A stretch of DNA of 64,000 nucleotides, taken from contig CAJNOI010000109.1 of NCBI GenBank assembly GCA_905250115.1, positions 225,359 through 289,358 of the forward strand, read 5' to 3'. Positions within the stretch are counted from its first letter, which is position 1. The number at the start of each line of letters is the position of its first letter. A model generated the notes under the pieces. The model did no database searches. It saw only the letters and a list, made by a program, of their open reading frames with translations, and was not told the origin of the DNA. Position numbers and translations under genes: made by a program. The DNA is from Adineta steineri. Its lineage: Eukaryota > Rotifera > Eurotatoria > Adinetida > Adinetidae. Shown here in pieces: positions 10,673-22,076 of the stretch.

Positions 10673-12236
10673 TTAAAGGTGTGTATTTTCTTCGTCTTTT
10701 GATTGAAAACATGGAAGTCGAGATAATTTTCTTTGAACAATCGATATATAACAATGTGGATAAAGTGGAAAAAAATTATTTTCATCTTCCATATTACTTA
10801 ATGGACCATTTGTTGATGATGCTGTTTGAAAAATACATAATACTATAAATGATACAATATAAAATATTAGGTATGTTATATAATAATCATCATATATATA
10901 TATATAAGTATCATATAAAACCCAAAAACCACGCCAAGTAAATAGACAAGAAAAAAATGCTAATAAATGACGAATATTTCGATAAAATTGTGGAAAATTT
11001 ATTGAAACAAATGTCCAAAATTCAAATTTTAAATTTAATTCTTCTAAATAGTTTTGAAAATACATCAATGGAAAATAAAGTATATAACCCATAATTAAAC
11101 AAAGACCAGCTGATAATGTTAAATTATCTGGATAAAAATGATCATCAAGAATATGATAAAAACCTCTCCATATCATTATTGATAAATTTGAAATAATTAT
11201 TTCATATAATATATAATTAATAACATTTATTTTCCATATTTTCATCTTTAAAAAGAAAAAGAAAAATTTATTTGAAATAAAATAGAAGAAAATAATTTAC
11301 ATTTCGTGTCAGAAGTGGACAACCAAAATAAATACAATATTCAATTGAATCATAACTAAAAAGAAATGGTGAACAAACTAAATCCGATAAATGTCCAATA
11401 AAAACAATTAATGCAAATATTGCTGCTATTGATAATGTTACTTCAAAATATGTTTCATGTGGCGTAAATTGATCCCATAGAGTCCATAACATTTCCCATT
11501 GAACAATATAAAGTGATGCTAATAGAAATATATGAAATTTTAATAGAATCGTTTTTATAAACCAATGTTTTTCTTTTAAAAATTCATGAAAAAAATCTTG
11601 ACCAAGATAATAACATAAAAGTATAATTTCTGTTATTAAATATGGAATAAATAATGAAAGAAATGTATAGGATTCAAAATCTTCTTGAGTAATTTCATCT
11701 AAATGTAAATTTGATGGAAATCCATTTAAACGATTTAAAAGTATTAAAATTAAATTCCAACCACATTCCCAAAATAAAACAAGTATTGGAAATATGAATA
11801 TACCACTTAGAATAGGTTCAATAATAAATAAAAATTTTCGATGAAATTTATTTAATTTTTCTTGTTTATGTACTTCACTTGAAGTAAAAGATTCATCAAG
11901 AGCATTAAATTTTTGTGATATTGTTGATAATCGACGTGAAGGGAATACGTTATTGTCATCGTCTGTAGATCTTACTAAAATTGATTGTGGAGCTTCAGGA
12001 CCTGAAGGTGGTACATGTTGTTGTGGATGATATTCATCTCCATGTGGTAAAACTATTTGTGAAATAGTTGATAATCTTCGTTGAAGACTAGCACAAGTAC
12101 TTAAACGACGAGCATTTTCAATTTCTTCTTGTTCGTGAAGGAAGACGGGTAATGTTGTTGATTTTCTTCGACCACTAGATATTTGTCGTCGTACATAGTT
12201 TCGACTCATTTGAAATTGTCGTATAATTCTCTTCAA
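10673..12236 (-). CDS. Multipass membrane protein, Fuseless-like
   Basis: Two exons (12236-11301 and 11245-10673, intron 54 bp) encode 502 residues. The first 130 or so are hydrophilic, with repeated RRLSTISQ motifs that look like basophilic kinase sites. About nine or ten hydrophobic segments follow in two halves. Both halves contain aromatic WxxLWD or WRGFxxxxD motifs (MLWTLWDQFTP; MIWRGFYHILDDHFYPDN; TWRGFWVLYDTY). Duplicated segments with WRG-type motifs recall the Fuseless family, which in flies organises presynaptic calcium channels. That assignment is from memory and moderate; another orphan multipass family is possible. The start was chosen as the first ATG of an open frame preceded by non-coding AT-rich DNA. 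Confidence 0.6.
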
Positions 12237-14016
12237 TTTTTTATAATAGTATACTTATGATGATAGAGATTATAACTCCTTCTTTTTATGATCTCATTTC
12301 TTTCAATGTGGCTTCTCGAGAAAAAAAAAAGAAAAATATAATCTTTTACGTCGATAGACATACTCATTTTATCTAAAACTATAGAATGAAATAAAACATA
12401 ATTATCAATTCATATAAGCAATATATTTTAATGTAATTATTGTTGAGTCATTACTTAAATTTTATCCTTGTTGTAATAGTACAATAATGCATAGTTGAGT
12501 GTTTTATTACTTTCATCAAATATTATTTTATTACAATCAACTTGTACTTTTTTCAGTTTTTGGGTTAATCATATTACTAACGCTTCTCTGAATGTGCAGA
12601 AGAAATACGATAGTATACTTCGACGATACATATCTATTTTATTTTATAAAATTCTATAGATCTTGTTAATAGAGAAAAAATTAAAATAGATCATATTTCG
12701 AATACTTGCAGCCATTAAATCATACAACATAACAAATAAATATATAAACTGATTTAGTTAATTTTCTTCAGGATAAATTCTTACAAATAACTTCCCACGC
12801 ATGACTAATATTATAAACATTAGTGCAGATGAAAAACAAATCGTTACATATTCGATTATCCGCATGAAACTTGTCTAACAATATTCTTTCTTTCGTTGAA
12901 TTCATATTAATATTATATCATTTTTCTGTGAATATCAGGAAAATGCTGTTGCTATTATCTATTATAATTAATTATTTCAAATTTTCATATGTTTTATATA
13001 AATGATTAATTATTGATTATTCGCAATAGTTTTACTTGGATATGTTTGTTTAGTATTAATCAATTAATATTTCATGTAAAACATGTTGTAAAAATTAAGA
13101 AAATGAAATATCTAAATAAGTCTGAACTAATTCGAACTTCAATTTTAATCTTTTAGTCAGTATTTATCTTGAATGATGTTTAGGTTATCTGATTAAATAT
13201 GTACAATCGACAAGAAATATGCGTTAATCATCTAAAATAGAAAAAATACTGTAAATGATATCAGTCTAGATTTGAATTACCTAGTACCAATTATATCTAT
13301 TTCATCTTTGTCTATCGTTTTGTGTTTATATCTTAATTACTATCGCATTACACAAGCGATTGACACATAAATTAAAATGGAACAATGCTTGTGACATTTT
13401 CTTTACATTACACTGGACTTTATTTATTAGTTTGTTTGCTCAGAAGAAACAACGAAAAATAACCCATTCAGAGAGACAATCATAGCAAAACAAAGGTATT
13501 TGATAGAATAACGAAATGATTAATATGTCATTGAGGAACATCTCTCATATTTCGTGCAGTTTTTTATGTATTGTTCAATGATTGTTTCTTAAATTTCTGA
13601 AATAATTTGAGTATTAAATATTATATAATAGTAATTCTTGAATACTTCTGCTACTGTTGCTTAAAAATTTATATGAGTAAAGAAGATATTAACTCGTATC
13701 GATTAACTTCATCTCACATCGTTTATTTGCATTTACCATTTTCAAATAATCCATTCTGATGATTTTATAATTTCAGAAATCGTTACGACATGCCGATCGA
13801 CGATGCGCTAGCATATGAGAATATTAACAGATGTTTTACAAGGACAAATATTCATTTGTTTCTCTTACAAAAATCAGTTCATTATTTTATATATCAAAGA
13901 AAAATGATATAACCTGAGCTTCTACTCAGTATATTTATATAGAATTTTATTGTTGATTATTTAGTTAGCTGAATATATTAGAACAGCATTAGAAATAAAC
14001 ATAATAAATTCAGTAT
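12237..14016. other. Gene desert
   Basis: AT-rich, with no open frame, repeat or RNA gene that I can support on either strand. Confidence 0.4.
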
Positions 14017-14337
14017 TTAGCCTGTCTGTCTTTGAAGACAAGCATCATCGACATAACATCGACACTCACCAGGAGTTTCACTCATGCGTTCACATATCCC
14101 CGCACAACCCAAACAGGTGGGTCTCATTAAAGTTTTAACTACTTTCCATAGTAATCGCAAACTTATACGTCCTTGTATTGGAGGTTTTTCAGTTCCATCA
14201 TTTTCTTCACCTACAAAAATTAACAGTACTGATTATATTACGATAAAACAAAATTGAATGATACCTGTAGTAAAATTTATCAGTGTTAAGCCAATAATCA
14301 CTACGACCAGAACAAAAACTGTCGATGAAAAACGCAT
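14017..14337 (-). CDS. Small cysteine-rich secreted protein
   Basis: Two exons (14337-14265 and 14210-14017) separated by a 54-bp GT-AG intron encode 88 residues. Residues 1-24 or so (MRFSSTVFVLVVVIIGLTLI) are a signal peptide. A basic segment (GRISLRLLWKVVKTLM) precedes six Cys in the last third: CLGCAGIC, then CRC, then a final C before the C-terminal LQRQTG. Six cysteines could form three disulfides. I recognise no family; small disulfide-rich secreted peptides include antimicrobial peptides, protease inhibitors and signalling peptides, and none is favoured. Consistent phase across the intron and the signal peptide support it despite its size. Confidence 0.6.
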
Positions 14338-14825
14338 TTATTATCAATCGAATTATAATATTTTAATGAATGTAGATGTGATTCTCATCTATGATTTTAT
14401 ATATTTGACAAAAAGGAAGTAGTTTTTTATTTATTCGCATAATTATTCAAGGGTAAGTAAATAAATTATATTTATTAAAAATAATATTTGATAAGCTTTT
14501 CTCTTTTCAAGAGCAATAATAGAAATAGAATAATTTAAATGTAAATAAGCAGTTTATTGAATGATTTAATGAAGTAGAAGAATTCATCTTAACCAAAAAA
14601 TCTTACTTATTTAACTTACCATCAACTATAATTTATTTTTATATATTATTTTCTAATTTAAATAAAGCAAGCACTGAAAAACGATCGAAAAAAATAATTT
14701 CTAGATCGAATATCAATGACAGATATAAATTGAGGTTGTAAATATTTGCTTCCAGTCATTGAATACTGATATAAAATCCAGTCAACATGAAATCGATGTG
14801 ACAATCATAATGATAGCATTTCAGA
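14338..14825. other. Intergenic
   Basis: Nothing recognisable; it separates the small secreted gene from the nuclease relic. Confidence 0.4.
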
Positions 14826-15372
14826 GATATTGATCAGTCGACATACATACGGATGATGTATGAGCTTTACTTTCTGTCCAAGTAATAAAATTACATCTGG
14901 TGAATATTGTTTTTGCCGTTGGTTGATTATTAAACGAAGGATTTTGCTTGTTGGTGTTGTGCTTTTTCACTTTTAATGTCTAAATGAGTATTAAAAACAA
15001 GAATATTTGTCAAATTATCATCAGTTATTAATTTAAATCGTGCTCCATTACTATCTCAATCTCTACTTCCAATAGTTCGTGGTAATTTTGATAGTCAGAT
15101 ATAATCATCTTCTACTAATTTTAACACTTGATTATAGTATAAAATCCACATGAGATTATAAATGTTCAATTTATATTTTTCTTAGTACCATCACGTTGAT
15201 AACCAATATGTTAATAATATTTTGGTAGATAAGATTACCTATGTAATAATTGTTCATCAAATGACTCTTGTACGTTTAAAATAATTGGCTGTCATTTTTC
15301 AATAGTTTCAGTTAAACGACAAGTTCTCTTTGATAGATACCATATTTTTCTAGCATATTGAAATCATCTTGT
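14826..15372 (-). pseudogene. Endonuclease/exonuclease/phosphatase-family relic
   Basis: Read on the minus strand, broken frames give PIILNVQESFDEQLL, then HIGYQRDGTKK, SHVDFILYNQVLKLVEDDYI, LSKLPRTIGSRD, and ILVFNTHLDIKSEKAQHQQA. These match, in order, the PDIIxxQE, GxGRDxG, WLSxxP...GSxxWD and FNTHLDH motifs of the DNase I-like metal-dependent phosphoesterase fold. Several in-frame stops (for example where Trp is expected after EDDYI) and frameshifts make it inactive. No intact copy is in the window. Confidence 0.72.
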
Positions 15373-16024
15373 TCGATGTAACGAGAAAAAGTTTATAACA
15401 ATGCAATTGATACAGAAATTAATGTTGAAAATAAAATAAATAGATTATATCGCGTGATAAAAAGTATTCTACTTTTATTTATTATTATGAGATGAAATAT
15501 TATCATCGTAGATTAAATGATCTAAAAACCATTGATTTATCTACTTGCGTGTTGTATTTACATAGTAAAATACATGAATATATGAATTTATCATAAAATC
15601 ACATTGTGAACCTCTACGATGTGCTATGATAGAACGAAATAGTAACATTTAATAATAGTATCGAAGATACTTTGCAATAGCAATTGATCTAATCACTAAC
15701 AACGAGCTGAATTTTTTTACAAAATAAGTACCAACCCTTCACGTGAACCAAATATTTAATCTCAGATATAGTTTGTATTAGTATCTCACGAAATGAAAAG
15801 TAAAGATCTTCGAGATATTGCATTTTGTTATTTGATTGACGATGATTATACTTGCGTTAAATATCGAGCGTTTCATAAAAAGAACCAAAATTCAAACAAT
15901 AAAATATAAGTAAGAAAGAAAATAATCGATTCTTTATGAATCATATATAGAGTTTTATTTATTTTACATTCATCTATTATTTCTAATTCTATAAAAAAAA
16001 AAGTAAACTAATATGAGAAAAAAT
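15373..16024. other. Intergenic
   Basis: AT-rich; no gene or repeat seen. Confidence 0.4.
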
Positions 16025-17137
16025 TTATTCGCTACGTTTTCTAATAAATTCAATTAGATCAATTTCATCTGGGGTGTTATTAACACAGTAATCAAAAATT
16101 GTCATACCCATATCATTCATAATATTAACCTTGGCACCTTTTTCTATTAATAATTTGATAGTTTCTACACGAATTGGATATCCTACAGCACAATGTAATG
16201 GAGGTTGTCCAAAATGATCCAATGCATTAATATCTGCTCCATGTTCAAGTAATAACGAAATAATACTATTTAATCCATAGAAGGCTGCCCAATGAAGTGG
16301 TGTCTTTTCTATAGAATCTCGTACATGTACGTTACTTCCTGCTTTAATCAAATACTCAGCAACATCTTGTTTTTCCATGATAACTGCACCAAGTAATGGT
16401 GTGTGTACACTTGAATTGACAGTATCATTTATTGCATGATTTTCAATTAAATATTGGATAATATCGAGATGACCGTTTGTTGCTGCACAATGTAATGGTG
16501 TATTGTTTTTTGCAGCTTCTGATACTACCTTTGCATTTATATTAGCTTTAAATTGAATTAACAATTGAACTACTGATAAATGACCAGCAAGTGATGCTTC
16601 ATGTATTGGAGCCAAAAGTTCATCTGATAATCCATTTACACTTACTTCTGTTGTCTCTAATAAATTCTGAACAAGTTCAACATTTCCATCTTCAGCTGCC
16701 TTACATAAATTTTTGGTGAGTTGAACATTTTCTGTTAATATGTCAAGGATTTGTTTATCATCAGCACGATTAGCCACAGTTATAGGTGTCGCTTTTTCTG
16801 ATGAATTATTTGGAAGAAGTGGACAAGCTCCATAATGTAATAATAGTTTAATACATTCAATATTTTTTGTTTGACCAATTGCATAATGTAACGCTGTATC
16901 ACCATCTTCATCTTGTTGATTAACATTGATTCCAGCTTCGAGTAATAACTTCACGATGTCGATAAAATCAAAATATACAGCACAATGTATTGCACCTTGA
17001 GGTACCACTGGATAATTTAAATCACCACCACATTTTATATATTGATCGACTAAATTTATGTTATTTTGTCTAACTGCTTCTATATATTTATTCCAATCAT
17101 TTTTTTCAATAGTCTCATCAGAATCTTGAGATGGCAT
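16025..17137 (-). CDS. Ankyrin-repeat protein
   Basis: An intronless 370-residue open frame made almost entirely of ankyrin repeats, roughly nine. Typical units include GAIHCAVYFDFIDIVKLLLE, DGDTALHYAIGQTKNIECIK, TPLHCAATNGHLDIIQYLIE, KTPLHWAAFYGLNSIISLLL and QPPLHCAVGYPIRVETIKLL. A short acidic N-terminus (SQDSDETIEKNDWNKYI) precedes the repeats and a short tail ends EFIRKRSE. There is no signal peptide, membrane segment or catalytic domain, so it is probably a cytosolic binding scaffold; the partner is unknown. Lack of introns, unlike its neighbours, could mean retroposition or transfer. It lies 3' of the terpene synthase gene on the same strand, with no evidence of a shared role. Confidence 0.85.
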   Translation of the reverse strand: MPSQDSDETIEKNDWNKYIEAVRQNNINLVDQYIKCGGDLNYPVVPQGAIHCAVYFDFIDIVKLLLEAGINVNQQDEDGDTALHYAIGQTKNIECIKLLLHYGACPLLPNNSSEKATPITVANRADDKQILDILTENVQLTKNLCKAAEDGNVELVQNLLETTEVSVNGLSDELLAPIHEASLAGHLSVVQLLIQFKANINAKVVSEAAKNNTPLHCAATNGHLDIIQYLIENHAINDTVNSSVHTPLLGAVIMEKQDVAEYLIKAGSNVHVRDSIEKTPLHWAAFYGLNSIISLLLEHGADINALDHFGQPPLHCAVGYPIRVETIKLLIEKGAKVNIMNDMGMTIFDYCVNNTPDEIDLIEFIRKRSE

Positions 17138-17809
17138 TGGCGAAGATATATACTACGATCTACAAGTAAAATATTTGTATAAATTGTCGTTTTATATCGA
17201 AAAAAAAGTAAAAAATCCTTTGTTAAATAAGATGTCTCTAATCTTTATCAAAAAATGTTCCTCTTACTTTTACCACACTTGTTGTTATAACAAGAAGAAA
17301 AAAGGTAATGAAAGCATGTGGTTGACGACTGTGTTATGAAATGTGCGTTTGAATCATAACGCACATGAAAGTTACGTTTTTTTTTCTTTTCTATACTCAT
17401 ACAATATGTATATTCGATAGCTAAAGTGAATATTTACATTAGAACTAAAGTATGAGAACAATTATTTATTCATTTCAACATTTAAATACATAAGTGCACC
17501 TAAGAACACAGGATTATTTTATTGTAATATTCATTCAATGATTTGTATCAAATAGAGAATCAAAAAATGTCATTGATCACATACTTTTTGAATATTTAAT
17601 TAAATTTTTTTTCACATATTAAATATAATCTTAAGCCGTCGATTTTTGATAATTCTTTTTTTTTCTTAATATTCGTATTGTCTCAATAGTATTCTTTTCC
17701 TTTTCGAGTAAACACAGATTGAATAATATACAAAGATAGACGATGAGTTATTGGTTTATTTTACTGAATTTAAAAAAATCGAAGAAATAAAAATCATGCG
17801 AAAATTTTA
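17138..17809. other. Intergenic
   Basis: AT-rich spacer between the ankyrin and terpene synthase genes; nothing recognised. Confidence 0.4.
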
Positions 17810-20312
17810 TTAAACAGTTTGTTTGAGTTGTTCCATTTTATTTTCTGCTGGAACTTGACAAATAACTGCTAATTGACTAATAATCATGCTCAGATAAAGA
17901 TTGCCTTCTAGTTTATCTATAATCTCATTGCATTTGTTGGCCAGCTTGAGACATATATCTCGTGTATATTCGATTGAACCAAACTCATGTAACAGTTTAA
18001 TGGCTTCTCGTTTAAAATCAATATTGTCTGTATGCTGTTTGAGAATGCCACTGAGTCGAGAATCATCTGGACGAGCATTAAGAGCGTGAATAATTGGAAA
18101 TGAAAATTTGCCTTCACTCAAGTCTTCACAGTACGACTTGTTTTGTGTATATTCTTCTGAAACTAAATTGCAGTAATCATCACGAATTTGAAAGAGGAAT
18201 GTGAGAGCTTGACATAAATCATCAATTAACTTGTTTTTCTTGATATCAGATTGCATTGGCGAAAAGAGTCGTAAAAGTTCTATAGCCAAATGAAAGAGTC
18301 CTCCAGATTTACCAGTAATCATTTGGCAATACTCGTCTTCTGATGGACAAATATGATTATCGCGCCACCAAATATCAAGGCCTTGACCCTTGTGCAACTC
18401 AATCATATGATCTGAAAAACAATTTATTCTAACATATAGAATGGAAAATAAAACACTTACCAACTAGAATGGATCCTACACGCGGATGATCAAGTTTAAA
18501 TGCTGTTTGTATAGCGAGAAAACAGACAAGTTCTGCTGTATTGATTGTTAACGGGATTCCATATATTGTATGAGCAGCTGCGACACCTCGTCTAATTGAA
18601 GATCCATCTTCAATATCATCAAGTAATAAACTTGCATTGTGAAGTTTATCGATAATGTCATCGATAATAATTAATTTTTCATCAGATGTTTTTAGCCAGT
18701 AATTGAAAGCATGAATTAGTTTTGTTCGAATATTTTTGCCAGGTAAAGATTTCAAGTAATCAAATGGTTGTAAAATTTTATCCTAAATAAAAAAAATAAT
18801 CTTTTAAATATTTTGTTGGAAAATTATTAAAACCATGTATTTAGCATTTGATAAGCTGTTGAAAGTTGATTGATCTAGAATCAACAAATAACATAAAATA
18901 ATGAAAAATTTCTTCAATTATAGATGTTGATTAATTGTAATTAAAATCTTCCAAACAAATATTTTTACAACATGAGATTTTTCTTCTTTCATTCACAATA
19001 AACTAATCGTTTAGTAGATTTCTATACTCTTTATAAATTACCTTGATGAATAGTCTGTTGAGAAGAAGCATCTTCACTTGGGTTGCCATTTGAATTTTTC
19101 TATAAAATTAGATAAATTTGTATTTACATTTAAAATCGATTTCTTTCTACCTCTTGTTTACATGTTGTTTCAATGAGATGTTCTTGCACAGGTGCTAGCA
19201 ATGCAACACGTCTCGTTCTCTTGACTTCTTCTCTGTCTGTTCCAAAATATCTAGGCGTTTCGAAACTCCACACGGCATTTCCAATAATCATCTCAGCCAT
19301 ACCATTGACGAATTTTTCTACTTGATTATCAATTTTAGTACCCCATGATACTAATTCACTTCGAACACGCTGGAAATCAGCGTAACGATCGATAATCATC
19401 TGTCCAGCTCGATCTATCGCTTGTTGAATGGTCAGCGATGGATCAGCATGCATAAGTACTGAGATGAGATTGTAGTCACCTTTCGCTTGTTCAACATTAA
19501 ATGAATAAATATCCTATTAGAAAAAAAAACAATCTAATAAAGAGTATAATTTAACAAATCTTTCGAGAAGAAATCGTTTTGAATTATGATTAATTCCTCA
19601 CGTCTAGAAATAGTTCACTTTGAGCAAAATAGCTTACATTAGCCCATGCAGCAGCATCATTTGTATAATCGAGAAGGCGTCTGAATGTATCATTTTCCCA
19701 GCATTCGTCAAGTGAATCAAGTTCGAGACTGTACTCAATGAAGACAAATACTGGAGGTGCAAAGCCTGTATCTCGACGGAACTTAATGTATGTGTCTAAA
19801 TCAGGAATAGTTCGACGATTCTTTTGATCAACATCTTGAAGAAGTATAGTTTCACTTGAAGTTCGATAGGCAGTGAGAAAACGCTCTCGACAACCAGGTG
19901 TAATATTGATGAGAATTCGCTGCCACCAATCATGAAGAGCAGCAGCGAACGGTGTTAATGGTTTGAATGAACCCGCTGGCTGCAAACATTCGATCATATT
20001 CTTGGATAATTCTTCTTTAGATCGATCACCATCTTCTGAAATATGAGCACTATCCAGAATATCGTCGATCAAGAAAAGTAATGTCCAGATATCACACGCT
20101 TCACGCAATTTAGCTGGACTACATTGTGGAATGGCTAATGCTGAAATAAGACAATAATTGTGTGTCGATTCTTTGTATGAAATACCATAAGAGTTAAGCC
20201 AAGCTTCTGTTGCACCTGATGCTGATTCGTATGCTGGATTGCGTTCAATTTTGAATGGACAAGTACTGATTAAATCAGGTAATAGAATGTAATTTTTATT
20301 CGTCATATCCAT
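17810..20312 (-). CDS. Bifunctional terpene synthase: class I terpene cyclase fused to polyprenyl diphosphate synthase
   Basis: Exons 20312-19602, 19513-19151, 18782-18461 and 18411-17810 join in frame to 665 residues. The N-terminal half is a class I terpene cyclase: Asp-rich DDILD (83-87), NSE-type DDIYSFNVE across the first splice (237-245), and a late WSFETPRY (319-326). From about 359 comes a polyprenyl synthase, with DKILQPFDYLKSLPGKNIR, first Asp motif LLLDDIEDGSSIRRG (413-417) and second QIRDDYCN (543-547). The cyclase-then-prenyltransferase order matches fungal chimeric synthases such as fusicoccadiene synthase (about 700 residues), which make a C20 or C25 diphosphate and cyclise it. 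The product is unknown. All metal-binding motifs look intact. Animals lack such fusions as far as I know, so fungal transfer is likely. A P450 gene lies divergently upstream. Confidence 0.85.
19042..19099 (-). other. Possible cassette exon in the terpene synthase linker
   Basis: Between the cyclase and prenyltransferase exons lies a 58-bp segment bounded by TTTTATAG and GTAATT. It reads KNSNGNPSEDASSQQTIHQ, a plausible hydrophilic linker. Being 58 bp long, its inclusion would put the downstream prenyltransferase out of frame, whereas joining 19151 directly to 18782 keeps frame. It could be an alternative exon that uncouples the domains, a poison exon, or a real exon carrying a 1-nt error. Confidence 0.4.
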
Positions 20313-22076
20313 TGAAAAACAGAATTATTTCAATTATAATCTGAAAGTAGACTAATTGGAGCTCAATTGCACATAACAAAAGATATCAATGAAAATGAGT
20401 TTTACTAGAAAAAATAGATAAGAATAAATCAGAATAATTCGTACTCAAGCTCTTATAATTAAATATGCTAACTGTTTTGTCTCTGATCTCACTTAATACG
20501 CAACAATAAATGATAAAACTCGCTGTAATTTGTTTTCGTCTTTGAAAAAATTTGAATCAATTTATGAAGCATCACAGACTAAGATATATAAAGTAAATAG
20601 TAACGAAAACTATTATCTCCAGTTTTTCATCGCATGAAATCGATTGTGAAAACATGCAATATCTATTGTAAATTTCTCATCGTACTTACTTGATAATATT
20701 GATTTCATATACTGAATATGTAGTAATATTTTTCGTGTATTTATATGTATAATTATTGATCATAAGAGAAAAGAAAATCATGATAAAATAAAACTGGTAT
20801 TGAGTGCATTCTTTTTTTCTTTCTATACATATATTATTTGGATGTCCTTTTCACCTGCTTTGCTAGGACGCACTTGTGTCTGACGTCAAACATTCATTGT
20901 TAGAATTAAGGTATTTTCAAGTCTATTCTCTTTCTACATAAGAAGAAAAATAATACGATTTGCAATCGTACTTTATATGTTAGTATTTTTCATATGCGGA
21001 CTCATAACCCCTGTTATTACTTATTTAATCGTTGTCCTTTTGCATTTATATAACGTTTTTTTTATCACTCATTTTGATTTATTTCGAGGTCGCTAACTAA
21101 TACGATGTTTATATTACGTAGGTTTGTTGTTTTTACCAATAAACTTTCATAATTAAACTGGATTTTCTTTTAAATGTAGTAAATATTGCATTTGATGGCT
21201 AATTGAAGATTTCAGTATCTCCTTTCATTAGATAAATATAATATTATTATTTTTCAATGTAAACAGATAGGTAATAACATTGTCTGTTTTTTAACGAGAT
21301 ATTTGTTAAAAGTATATATAAAAAGAGCATTAAAAATGGGTTGTTTTTAATACAAAAGTTAATCATAACTATTAAATAAAAAAGTCAAAACAATTAATAT
21401 TAGTTTTCTGAATAACTATCAGAATAGAAAAATGATTATATGAGCACAACATTTTTTAATATAGAAAATTATAATATCCATTATTAACATAAATAACTTA
21501 GGTTTAGATAATTTTCATTATTCGAAAATAATCGACAACGAATATTGCTGTACACAGATCGAAAGAGACATACATGATACATATTACGTTTATTTCTAAT
21601 GAATAAGATTAATAAAAAAAATACGTTCTATCATAATCTAAAGAATAATATGCAATCTCTCACATAAGTCAGTGAATTTTCAGTAATCGATAGTATTTAT
21701 GTACATAATTTATATAACCTGCCATAGATAATATTGCAATTTGTACATAATTATTAAGTTACAGATGAATTATTGAATTAACTTTATTTGAGGATATGGG
21801 TGCGAGTGACTCACTCATTATCCACACACACTCTTAATAAGAAAAAGAAAATTGATCCTTAAATTGCATTGATTTTAATATTTTTTAGGTATATATTTGT
21901 CGATTCATTCATTCTGCTTCTCTGTCTATTTGTAAATGATCGAGTGGACTTCGTCTGCTCTGTGCGTGTAGAGGAAACGATAAAGAAAGAAAAAGAAAAG
22001 AAACATGTGCGCGCAATCGTTTCATTTATTATCACATATTTATACATAACCACTTTCTCATACAACACAATCGTAA
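20313..22076. other. Divergent intergenic region between terpene synthase and P450
   Basis: 1.76 kb without supported coding sequence, so it contains both promoters. A weak telomere-like inverted repeat lies at 21797-21838 (ATGGGTGCGAGTGA against TTATCCACACACACTC). Confidence 0.45.
21797..21838. repeat. Telomere-like inverted repeat, degenerate
   Basis: ATGGGTGCGAGTG and, after a 12-bp loop, CCACACACACTC. Confidence 0.4.

Noticed and set aside
17810..20312. Two separate genes, a terpene cyclase and a GGPP synthase
   Set aside because: The downstream half has no start codon before its conserved DKILQPF start and an in-frame TAG directly precedes its acceptor, while a phase-0 splice joins it cleanly to the cyclase.
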